64,000 bases of DNA from CAZPRY01 sp964589175 (lineage in GTDB: Bacteria; Fidelibacterota; UBA2242). The notes below the pieces were generated by a model. That model searched no databases, was not told where the DNA came from, and saw only the letters and a program-made list of their open reading frames with translations. Of the stretch, positions 51,174 to 59,366 are shown in pieces. The stretch covers positions 1 through 64,000 of the forward strand of contig CAZPRY010000017.1 of NCBI GenBank assembly GCA_964589175.1, in the 5' to 3' direction. Position 1 is the stretch's first letter, and every line of letters starts with the position of its first letter. Made by a program: the position numbers and the translations under genes.

Positions 51174-51332
51174 ATGGATATGTATGTTTGCACGGTATGT
51201 GGTTACATCTATGACCCGGCGAAAGGCGATCCGGAAAACGGCGTTGAAAAAGGCACCTCTTTTGAGAATCTGCCGGCCGACTGGGTATGTCCGGTATGTG
51301 GCGTAGGAAAGGAAGATTTCGAAAGAGGATAA
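51174..51332 (+). CDS. Rubredoxin
   Basis: 52 residues, standard size. Four iron-binding Cys in CTVCGYIYDP and CPVCGVGK, with ENGVEKGTSFENLPADWVCP between. GAGGAGG precedes the ATG at 51174, which decides the start over an earlier in-frame ATG. It passes electrons to rubrerythrin- or superoxide-reductase-type acceptors; a ferritin-like protein is the next gene. A strong terminator separates them. Confidence 0.96.
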   Translation: MDMYVCTVCGYIYDPAKGDPENGVEKGTSFENLPADWVCPVCGVGKEDFERG

Positions 51333-51369
51333 TCCTTTTCCCGAAAACAATTCACGTGATTCAGAGTGC

Positions 51370-51411
51370 CCGTGCCGGCGATGGGGGTATTTCGGCACGG
51401 CTGGTTTTTTT
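51370..51411 (+). terminator. Terminator after rubredoxin
   Basis: CCGTGCCG pairs with CGGCACGG (8 bp) around a 15-base loop, then CTGG and seven T. The Fur/NifU-C/rubredoxin group should end here. Confidence 0.8.
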
Positions 51412-51500
51412 ACACAATAGAAAGACCGACGGGAGAATGGACTAAAGATTCGATATCGGGAAGTGGCAGGGAAGCGTTTTAAATTAAAAAGGAGCGAACC

Positions 51501-51977
51501 ATGGCGATTTTTACGATGAAGGATGTATTCGAATTTGCCGTGAAAATTGAGATTAAAGGCGAAAATTTTTACGAGGAGATGGCTCAGAAATTCGATCAGG
51601 CTGAATTGCCAGCTCTGTTTCTTGGTTTGGCCAAAGCCGAACGCGAACATCGCGAAACGTTTCAATCTATGGCCGCAAAATTAGGAGATTTCAGTTTGCT
51701 GGCCGGACCGAGCGAAGAATTTTATGCGTATCTTGAAGCCTATACCCAAAATCTGATCTTTACGGACATACAATCCGACGCGAAAATAGCCGCGATCCAG
51801 GATGCTTCATCTGCACTGCTGTACGCGATCGATAAGGAATTGGAGTCCGTGCTCTACTACCAGGAGGTGAAAAATATCATTCCGGCCAGCGAGCACAGGC
51901 TGATCGACGGTATCATCAATGAGGAGAGGAACCATGTGTTGCTTCTCAGCGGGATGAAAAAACAGATCAACGGGTAG
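51501..51977 (+). CDS. Ferritin-like di-iron protein (rubrerythrin-type four-helix bundle)
   Basis: 158 residues, a single four-helix bundle without the C-terminal rubredoxin domain of rubrerythrin. Carboxylate/histidine ligand motifs are visible: KIEIKGENFYEEM, GLAKAEREHRETF (ExxH), AIDKELESVLYYQEV and INEERNHVLLL (ExxH), enough for a di-iron site. It may act as a peroxide reductase using the separate rubredoxin upstream, or bind iron. AAGGAG lies 7 bases before the ATG. A T7 tract after a weak GCCC/GGGC hairpin (about 51980-52010) may end the transcript. Confidence 0.88.
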   Translation: MAIFTMKDVFEFAVKIEIKGENFYEEMAQKFDQAELPALFLGLAKAEREHRETFQSMAAKLGDFSLLAGPSEEFYAYLEAYTQNLIFTDIQSDAKIAAIQDASSALLYAIDKELESVLYYQEVKNIIPASEHRLIDGIINEERNHVLLLSGMKKQING

Positions 51978-52205
51978 AGCCCCGACATCGTAGGGCGACC
52001 GTTTTTTTAGGCTTTCCATTTGACGAAGACACCGGGAAATGAGTTTGACTCAGGTTCGGTGATTTACGAGTATTTGGGCAGATTGTCTTAGAGAACCTTT
52101 GTAGAAATTGATATAAGTCAATTTTCCATGGGCATTTTGTGGTCTATGGAATTTCTCTATTTATTAAAAAAATGTAATATGATATTTGGTGAGAAAGTAG
52201 AAATC

Positions 52206-55196
52206 ATGAAGGACAAAAGTAAAGAAAAGTTAGAACTCATCCGGAATCTGGAACAGCGCAGAGCCCATGAAAAAACCGACAAAAACGAAACTTCCAGCCG
52301 GCTGGCACTGCAACTGGAACAGTTTCGGGCGCTATTCACGCACACCAAAGATGCCTACCTGCTAGTCGATCTGAAAAGTGTATTGCTGGAATGCAATGCG
52401 GCGACCGAAGAAATATCCGGATTTGCCCGGGGCGAGCTGCTGGGGAAAAACCTGGTAGAGCTTGATTTGATCCGGGGCCGGGATAAAGTCAAGGCCGTGG
52501 CGACCCTGGCGCAAAGTGCCTCGGGGAAGACAACGGAAGCCCAGGAATATCAATTGTATCGGAAGGACGGGCAAATTGGTTTGGTCGAAGTGCTCACGAT
52601 CCCGGCGCAGATCGATGACAAAAAGTACGTTCTGGGCATAATCCGGAATATTTCGAAACAGAAGTCCGTCGAGAAAGTTGTCCTGGGAAGTGAAGAGAAA
52701 TACAGAGCTATCTTCAGGCACAATCCCGAAGTGATCGTCCTTATCGATACCCAGGGAAGGCTGTTGGAAATTAACGAACGAATCAAACATTGGCTGGGAT
52801 ACGAATCCGGTGAATTCGTCGGTAAAAGTATCTTGGAACTGCCGATATTGACCGAGGCCGCGAAATCGCTTGCTATGACGAAATTCGCTCAGCGGATGAA
52901 GGGAATCGACGATCTGGAGCCGTACGAAATGGAGTTTATCACCAAGACGGGTCTGCACCGTACCGGCAGAGTTCATGCGGAGGCATTCCGCGACGCCGAC
53001 GGGAAAATCGTCGGAGATCTGGTGATTGCCTCTGATGTGACCCACGAAAAGCAGATCGAGCGGGAGCGGCGGGAAAACCACCGTTTTCTGCGTACGCTCC
53101 TGAGCAATATACCCGGAATGGTATATCGCTGTGCCGACGACAAAGACTGGACGATGTTTTATGCCAGCGAAGGGAGTTATCCCTTGACCGGCTACCGGCC
53201 TGAAGAACTGGAAAATAACCGGAGAATCGCCTATGCCGAGCTCATCGTTCCCGAAGATCGCGACGATGTAGTGCGGATTGTCAGCGAGAAACTGGAACGA
53301 AAACAATCGTACGAATTGGAATATCGAATCACGGCGGCCGACCAGAAAACCAAATGGGTCTGGGAGCGGGGAGTCGGTGTCTTTGACGAACAGGATCAAT
53401 TTCTTTATCTCGAGGGTTTCATCACGGATATTACCGAAAGGAAATTAATCGATAAAAAACTCCGTGAGAGCCAGGAAAGATTCGAGAGCACGTTTATCGG
53501 GCACCCTGAGGCGGTGGCTTATCTAAGTCCGGATTTCTGCATCGTCGATGTTAATCCCCGCTTTGAGAAATTGTTCGGATTACGTAAAAGCGAGATCCAG
53601 GGCAAAAACATCGATACGTTGATTGTTCCCGAGTATAAAAAAACGGAAGCCGATTTTCTCGATAAAAAGTCCAATCAGGGCTATGTCAGTTTCGATACAT
53701 TACGCAAGCATTCCGGAGGCCAGTTGTTTCCCGTATCGATATCGGCCGCTCCGATAACCGTTGAAGGAAAAATCAGCGGTTCTGTGGCGATCTACAAGGA
53801 TATTTCGGAGCAGGCGAAAGACCGTCAGGAGCTCCGGCGCGCCAAACAGCTCTTCGAGAGTATGTTCATGGGAAATCCCGAACCGTCCGTCTATCTTGAT
53901 CCGAATTTTGAAGTCATCAACATCAATCCGCGCTTCGAACAGGTATTTGGTCATACGCTCGAAGAGATCAAGGGTAAGACGATCAATTCGGTGCTGGTTC
54001 GTGAAGGATTTGAAGAGGAAGCCGAAATGCTGAATCATATGGCGGAAGCGGGATATGTATCTTTTGATACGCGGCGCTGCCGGAAAGACGGTACCCTGAT
54101 CCCGGTTTCGATCTCAGCCGCGCCGATGAAGGTAGAAGATGCGCTGGTGGGTTATTTCGCCCAATATAAAGACATCAGCGAGCGTGAAAAAGCCCTGGAA
54201 GCTCTTCGGGATAGCGAGGAAAAACATCGCCTGCTGGTCGAAAATGTCAACGACGGCATCGTGATCAGCCAAAATGATAAGTTCATTTTTATTAACAAAC
54301 AGTTTGCCGAGATGCTCGGATACGGTATCAATGAGCTGCGCATGCGGGATTATCACGATGTATATACGGAGAAGGGCCTGGAAATCCTGGCCGGGCGTAA
54401 ACGTGGCCGGGAGCGCGGAGAAGTTGTGCCGTCGCGCTACGAGACATTTTTCAAGAAAAAAGACGAATCCATTATCAATGTGGAAGCCGGCACAACCATC
54501 ATTGAATACCACGGCGACACGGCGACCTTTGCCGTGATCCGGGATATTACCGAACGCAAACAGGCCGAAGAGACTATTCGCAAGAGCGAAATACAGTACC
54601 GGATGCTTTTCAATCAGATTGCCGATGCTATTTTTGTTTTTGACAGCAAGACGCAAAAATTTCTCGATTGTAATGTGGCCGTCAACCGGATCTACGGATA
54701 TACCCGCGAAGAGCTGTTACAAATGACGCCCTTTGACCTGCATCCTCGCGAGGAGTACCAGACGGTTCGCGCAAGTATCAATGCGTCGATTTATGGAACG
54801 CCACAGAACTACATTCATATCAAAAAAACCCGTGAACGCATGAATGTGGAGATCCACTCCGATAAAATCACCTACCGGGACCGACCGGCCTGGATCAGTA
54901 TCGTAAGGGATGTAACCGACAGGACCCGGGCAGCAGCCGAACGGGAAAGAATTATCGAAGAGTTACAGCAGGCGTTAAACCGGGTAAAACAGCTCAGTGG
55001 TTTGGTCCCGATCTGCGCCGGCTGCAAAAAGATCCGTGACGACTCCGGCTACTGGAATGAGGTGGAACTCTATATTTCGAAACACTCGGATGCCCAGTTC
55101 AGCCACGGACTCTGCCCCGATTGCATGCGGAAATATTATCCCGAGTATGTTGGGAGATTGAAAAAAATGGAAGAGAAGCCGAATGAGAAACAATAA
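52206..55196 (+). CDS. Multi-PAS sensor protein without kinase domain, C-terminal Cys4 module
   Basis: About 996 residues from the ATG at 52206 (earlier in-frame ATGs lack a ribosome site). After a helical leader there are seven PAS/PAC units, at roughly 40-155, 165-280, 295-410, 425-545, 548-665, 672-790 and 798-910. Units four and five are very alike (NPRFE.(L/V)FG, SFDT, PVSISAAP) and look like a tandem duplication. No histidine kinase, GGDEF or EAL domain follows. Instead the protein ends with a coiled linker and a Cys4 module (CAGCKKIRDDSGYW ... SHGLCPDC) seen behind PAS and receiver domains in many sensors and of unknown output. Cytoplasmic: no membrane helix. Confidence 0.9.
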   Translation: MKDKSKEKLELIRNLEQRRAHEKTDKNETSSRLALQLEQFRALFTHTKDAYLLVDLKSVLLECNAATEEISGFARGELLGKNLVELDLIRGRDKVKAVATLAQSASGKTTEAQEYQLYRKDGQIGLVEVLTIPAQIDDKKYVLGIIRNISKQKSVEKVVLGSEEKYRAIFRHNPEVIVLIDTQGRLLEINERIKHWLGYESGEFVGKSILELPILTEAAKSLAMTKFAQRMKGIDDLEPYEMEFITKTGLHRTGRVHAEAFRDADGKIVGDLVIASDVTHEKQIERERRENHRFLRTLLSNIPGMVYRCADDKDWTMFYASEGSYPLTGYRPEELENNRRIAYAELIVPEDRDDVVRIVSEKLERKQSYELEYRITAADQKTKWVWERGVGVFDEQDQFLYLEGFITDITERKLIDKKLRESQERFESTFIGHPEAVAYLSPDFCIVDVNPRFEKLFGLRKSEIQGKNIDTLIVPEYKKTEADFLDKKSNQGYVSFDTLRKHSGGQLFPVSISAAPITVEGKISGSVAIYKDISEQAKDRQELRRAKQLFESMFMGNPEPSVYLDPNFEVININPRFEQVFGHTLEEIKGKTINSVLVREGFEEEAEMLNHMAEAGYVSFDTRRCRKDGTLIPVSISAAPMKVEDALVGYFAQYKDISEREKALEALRDSEEKHRLLVENVNDGIVISQNDKFIFINKQFAEMLGYGINELRMRDYHDVYTEKGLEILAGRKRGRERGEVVPSRYETFFKKKDESIINVEAGTTIIEYHGDTATFAVIRDITERKQAEETIRKSEIQYRMLFNQIADAIFVFDSKTQKFLDCNVAVNRIYGYTREELLQMTPFDLHPREEYQTVRASINASIYGTPQNYIHIKKTRERMNVEIHSDKITYRDRPAWISIVRDVTDRTRAAAERERIIEELQQALNRVKQLSGLVPICAGCKKIRDDSGYWNEVELYISKHSDAQFSHGLCPDCMRKYYPEYVGRLKKMEEKPNEKQ

Positions 55197-56305
55197 TGAA
55201 ATACGGTGAACTCTCCCGGGAAAAACGTTACCACCGCTATCAATTGCAGCTGTCGATCGGCGAATTCCTGCTCGGACTGGCCTTTTTAGTTGTCATCTTG
55301 TTGGCCGGATTTACCCTCCATCTGGAAAACTGGCTGCGGGCTTACCTCTCGAATGACTATCTGGTGCTGATTGGATTCGTTTTGATCCTGGGATTGGCGG
55401 AATCGCTGCTGCTGTTTCCCCTGTCTTTCCTCTCCGGTTTTATACTGGAGCATCACTTCGAACTGAGCGATCAATCCCTGGGTGCCTGGCTCTGGGAAAA
55501 AGCGAAAGGCCTGCTGATCGGCGGACCGGTCGGGCTGATTTTTGTGTTAATATTCTATGCGCTTTTATTGCATTACCCGCAGAATTGGTGGTTTATCATG
55601 GGCAGTGTGATGCTGCTCTTTTCAGTGGTCTTCGCGCGGCTGGCGCCCATCCTGATCTTTCCGATTTTCTATAAATTCGAAAAAATCGCCGATCAGGAGC
55701 TTGCCCATAAAATCGCGGAGCTCTGCGGCCAGGTAGGTATGCGCCTGGAAGGTATTTACCAATTCAATTTGAGTAAAAGCACCCGGAAGGCCAATGCCGC
55801 CTTCACCGGTTTGGGCAAATCGCGACGCGTGATCCTCGGCGATACGCTGCTGCAAAATCTGGAGCACTCCGAAATTTTGAGTGTTCTGGCCCATGAACTG
55901 GGGCATTCTAAACTCAGGCATATCCGGAAGTCGATCGGCATCAATGTAGTAAGTAGCTACCTGGGTTTGTTCCTGGTGGCGAAAGCCTACGGCGCGCTCT
56001 TGCCGCAACTGGCATTTGACGACGTCGCCCAGATCGCTGCATTACCGCTGGTAGCGCTGATTCTGACGCTTTATCAATTCATCACTTCTCCGGTCCTGAA
56101 CGCCTATTCGCGCGCCAATGAAAGAGCCGCCGATGATTTCGCCGTGGCGCTCATGGGTGAAAGCGATTCCTTTATCTCGGGTTTGGATAAAATCTCCGAC
56201 CGGAACCTGTCCGACCGCACGCCGCACCCGCTGGTGGAGTTCCTCTTTTACAGCCATCCCTCCACGGAAAAGCGGCTGGCGCGCCTGAAACAGCAAAGTA
56301 TCTAA
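55196..56305 (+). CDS. M48 family metalloprotease (Ste24/CAAX-type)
   Basis: 369 residues with helices at ~22-45, 54-82, 105-126 and 132-157 before the protease domain. The zinc motif HELGH is at 233-237, with the third ligand Glu in RANERAADDFA (~309). The DUF-like prepart LLLFPLSFLSGFILEHHFELSDQSLGAWLWEKAKG matches the membrane domain of Ste24-type enzymes. It cleaves proteins at or in the cytoplasmic membrane. The ATG shares one base with the stop of the PAS gene (TAATG), so the two are translationally coupled. Confidence 0.95.
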   Translation: MKYGELSREKRYHRYQLQLSIGEFLLGLAFLVVILLAGFTLHLENWLRAYLSNDYLVLIGFVLILGLAESLLLFPLSFLSGFILEHHFELSDQSLGAWLWEKAKGLLIGGPVGLIFVLIFYALLLHYPQNWWFIMGSVMLLFSVVFARLAPILIFPIFYKFEKIADQELAHKIAELCGQVGMRLEGIYQFNLSKSTRKANAAFTGLGKSRRVILGDTLLQNLEHSEILSVLAHELGHSKLRHIRKSIGINVVSSYLGLFLVAKAYGALLPQLAFDDVAQIAALPLVALILTLYQFITSPVLNAYSRANERAADDFAVALMGESDSFISGLDKISDRNLSDRTPHPLVEFLFYSHPSTEKRLARLKQQSI

Positions 56306-56316
56306 AGGATGAGATA

Positions 56317-56688
56317 GTGGACCTGGATTTTTCCGATATCCGCAATTACTGTCTGCAAAAAGCCGGGGTGACGGATGGCTACCCGTTCGGCCCGGGCGCG
56401 CTGGTTTTCAAGGTCGCTTCGAAGATGTTTGGATTGCTCAGCGAAAACGGCGGTAATTTGTGGCTGAACCTCAAGAACACGCCGCTGGCCAACCTGGAAT
56501 TACGCGAACAGTACCCGGGGATTACAGCCGGTTACCACATGAGTAAAGTTCACTGGAATACGCTAGTGCTGGACGGCAGCCTCCCCGCTGAGCTGGTGTT
56601 CCTGCTGATCGATAATTCCTACGACCTGGTTTTTCAGAGTTTACGCCTGTCGGAACGCGCTGCTATCGAATCCGCATCCCGCCCGTAG
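56317..56688 (+). CDS. MmcQ/YjbR family protein
   Basis: 123 residues starting at a GTG, 11 bases after the M48 stop. The pattern CLQKAGVTDGYPFGPGALVFKVASKMFGLLSENGG, NLKNTPLANLELREQYPGITAGYHMSKVHWNTLVLDGSLP is typical of the family. MmcQ/YjbR proteins have a DNA-binding-like fold related to the cyclic-AMP-independent CyaY-like group; biochemical role unknown. Third gene of the PAS-M48 operon. Confidence 0.93.
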   Translation: MDLDFSDIRNYCLQKAGVTDGYPFGPGALVFKVASKMFGLLSENGGNLWLNLKNTPLANLELREQYPGITAGYHMSKVHWNTLVLDGSLPAELVFLLIDNSYDLVFQSLRLSERAAIESASRP

Positions 56689-56827
56689 ATATACATTAAG
56701 ACGGTCTCCTTCGGATCTTCATTGCGGTAACCTTAAATTTGCGATATATCACGCCACTGCAAATTCAATTCGGTTATCTTCAGACATTCATGTGTAATGT
56801 CATCCGAAATAAATCGGGGGTTCAAAG

Positions 56828-59200
56828 ATGAAGACGGTATCATTCCTCTGCTTGGCGGTTTTACTCTGGGCCGCCGTTTTACAAAACCTGGCTGCCGGTG
56901 AACTGCAGCCGGATGAGAGTACGATTTTACTTCTGCATTTTAATAATTCGCTGGAAACGGCCCTGGGTGAGTCGCCCTCAGTCGCAACCGGAATTGACTT
57001 TGAAGACGGGCTGCTGGAAGGTGGACTGCGCCTGCATAAGAGCGATAGCCCTCTCCGGGGGGATAGTCTGTACTATGCCCTGCCGGCAAGTTACGATCCG
57101 GCCGAGGGGACGGTAGAATTCTGGATTTCTCCGCACTGGATCGGACAGGAGTATTACGTCATGCAGGTTTTTTACCTGAACAATATCCGGGTTCAGATCA
57201 ATATTCCCGGTCTGATGGGGCTATTCATGCAAATCCCGGAAAACGAGCAGGGGTACCACGATATCCAAAATTGGGCCGCCGGCCAATGGCATCATGTGGC
57301 AGCCACCTGGAAGATTCCGGGCCGCCAATTGCTCTACGTGGATGGCGCCGAAATCACCAATAATATCGCCGACGAAAAGGATTTACCGGCCGTTAATCCG
57401 GACCTGATCCGTATTGGGGCAGAGTATCCTTCGGAAAATGTGGAAGCCGTAATCGATGAATTCCGCCTGAGTGACCGTCAGCGCAGCGCCGGGGAAATTG
57501 CCGAAGGCATGATGAGCGCCGGTTTCACGATTTTCGATCTGGCGAGCAATATCGACAGCATCCGTCTGCAGCCCGGCTGGGATTTCACTCCCCGGATTCT
57601 GGCGACAACCGGCATCGGCGTGTCTTACATCCCCAACGCAGCCATGGCGTGGAACAGCCAGGATCCGGAGATCGCAACTGTGGATGAATACGGTAAAATC
57701 GTTGGTGTAAGCGCCGGGTCTACGATGATAACGGCTGTGTATGAGAGTATCGTGATTGCCATCGAAGTGGCGGTGGATGCCCTGCCGCTTGAACCGGAGA
57801 CGCTCGCCATCGATCCGTTTCTGGCAACTCCGGCGGAGAATTGCATCATGGAATTACCGATTGTTATTGTCGAATATATTCCCATGCGGGACAGCACGGA
57901 AGTTGAATGGGACATTCCCTGGGAACATGTTTACCTGGATGAGGTGAATCCCCGGCTGGAGGTGCTGAACCGGCGGGTCAAATTTATGTGGGAAGAGGGA
58001 ACCCGCTATCATGGTTACAAGGATTCGACAGCTATTCCGTTTTTAGGATACCGGGTGGTCGATCATATTCGTTTCTATGAACACATGCCGATGTCGAAGC
58101 GCATCTGCGGGTGGAACCCGGCCAACCATTATCCCGATTATTTCCCGGTTTTTGAACGCATTAATGCCGAACATTATGTCAACGATTTGGGCGTCAAAGA
58201 ATTCTGGATCTGGTACCACGGCTATCATATCAACGATATCGGTTACGAACTGCCGGAATCAAACATGTCCAGCCCGGTCACCGGCGATATCTCCAACAGC
58301 GCGCGCGATAATACCGACTTGCCGGTCTACGAGCATAGCTACATCCTGTACCAGTTTGACTGGTCGCTGACGCATAACAACGCGATCCACAACCAGGGGC
58401 ACCAGATCGAATCGATGCTGGGCTATGTCAATTACCGGCAGGACGGCAACGAACATCTCTTTTTTCGTAAATTCTGCGGAATGGACAGTACCGACACCTG
58501 GATCACCGGTCGCTGCGGCTGGACGCATATGCCGCCCAATACCGATCAGCATTATATCTATGACGATACGACCCATGTCTGGAGCGATTGTGAGGACTGG
58601 ACACCGGATCAGAGTGGGCAGCAAACCTGGGTGAATGTGGATACCTGGCGCAATCTGCAATATGCCTGGCCGGAGGAGCCTGCCGGCTGGATTTCGGAAT
58701 CATCACCGTACAATTTAAATTGGGGAATCGGGGAGGCGAATTTCTACCTCTATTGGCGCCAGAATATACCCGGTTATGAAAGTAATATCGCTTACGGTTC
58801 CGATTGCGTTATCGCAAATTGGTGGGAATTGTACGGCGACTGGGACAATGCCATGCGCGCCGGCAAAGGATTGTATACTGTAATTCCGACGACCGCGATA
58901 CGTGAGGCTGGCCCGAGGTCAGGCAGTTTCGTACTTCGACCGAATTACCCTAATCCCTTCAATGCAAGCACCGTGATCGGCTATGAAGTTCCGGCTGAGA
59001 CAGAACTGCGGCTGACGATATTTAACAGCCTGGGACAACAGGTTCGCGAGCTTGTTCATGAGCATCAACCGGCCGGTTATCATAGTCTCAGCTGGGATGG
59101 CCGGGACGATGCGGGATTGCCGGTGGTCAGCGGCGTTTATTTTATTTTTCTGGATACGCGGATGGGATTACGACAGCAGAGAATGTTGTATCTGAAATAA
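56828..59200 (+). CDS. Secreted T9SS cargo: LamG, BIG2-like, unknown central domain, sorting tail
   Basis: 790 residues. Signal peptide (KTVSFLCLAVLLWAAVLQNLAAG), LamG/concanavalin-like domain (~30-215: LLHFNNSLETALGE, GTVEFWISPHW, WHHVAATWKIPGRQLLYVDG, IDEFRLSDRQRS), a BIG2-like bacterial Ig (~240-320: ATVDEYGKIVGVSAGSTMITAVY), then a ~370-residue domain I do not recognise, rich in Trp, Tyr and His (HNNAIHNQGHQIESML, RCGWTHMPPNTDQHYIYD). It ends with the type IX sorting domain (SFVLRPNYPNPFNASTVIGYEVP ... GLPVVSGVYFIFLDT). It should be exported and surface-attached or released. The His-Glu motif in the central domain could be catalytic (speculative). Confidence 0.88.
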   Translation: MKTVSFLCLAVLLWAAVLQNLAAGELQPDESTILLLHFNNSLETALGESPSVATGIDFEDGLLEGGLRLHKSDSPLRGDSLYYALPASYDPAEGTVEFWISPHWIGQEYYVMQVFYLNNIRVQINIPGLMGLFMQIPENEQGYHDIQNWAAGQWHHVAATWKIPGRQLLYVDGAEITNNIADEKDLPAVNPDLIRIGAEYPSENVEAVIDEFRLSDRQRSAGEIAEGMMSAGFTIFDLASNIDSIRLQPGWDFTPRILATTGIGVSYIPNAAMAWNSQDPEIATVDEYGKIVGVSAGSTMITAVYESIVIAIEVAVDALPLEPETLAIDPFLATPAENCIMELPIVIVEYIPMRDSTEVEWDIPWEHVYLDEVNPRLEVLNRRVKFMWEEGTRYHGYKDSTAIPFLGYRVVDHIRFYEHMPMSKRICGWNPANHYPDYFPVFERINAEHYVNDLGVKEFWIWYHGYHINDIGYELPESNMSSPVTGDISNSARDNTDLPVYEHSYILYQFDWSLTHNNAIHNQGHQIESMLGYVNYRQDGNEHLFFRKFCGMDSTDTWITGRCGWTHMPPNTDQHYIYDDTTHVWSDCEDWTPDQSGQQTWVNVDTWRNLQYAWPEEPAGWISESSPYNLNWGIGEANFYLYWRQNIPGYESNIAYGSDCVIANWWELYGDWDNAMRAGKGLYTVIPTTAIREAGPRSGSFVLRPNYPNPFNASTVIGYEVPAETELRLTIFNSLGQQVRELVHEHQPAGYHSLSWDGRDDAGLPVVSGVYFIFLDTRMGLRQQRMLYLK

Positions 59201-59366
59201 CATACCCGGGATTTGCCCCGGGGAGAATTGCCGATCGATACGGCCGATTCAAATAAACACTGGCAGTCTTCCGCCCGATCTGTTAATTTGTATATATTAA
59301 AATGCATATCCGGCACTCATTTCAGGATCTTGCCTGGCGATATGTATCAACGCGGGAGATGATGTC

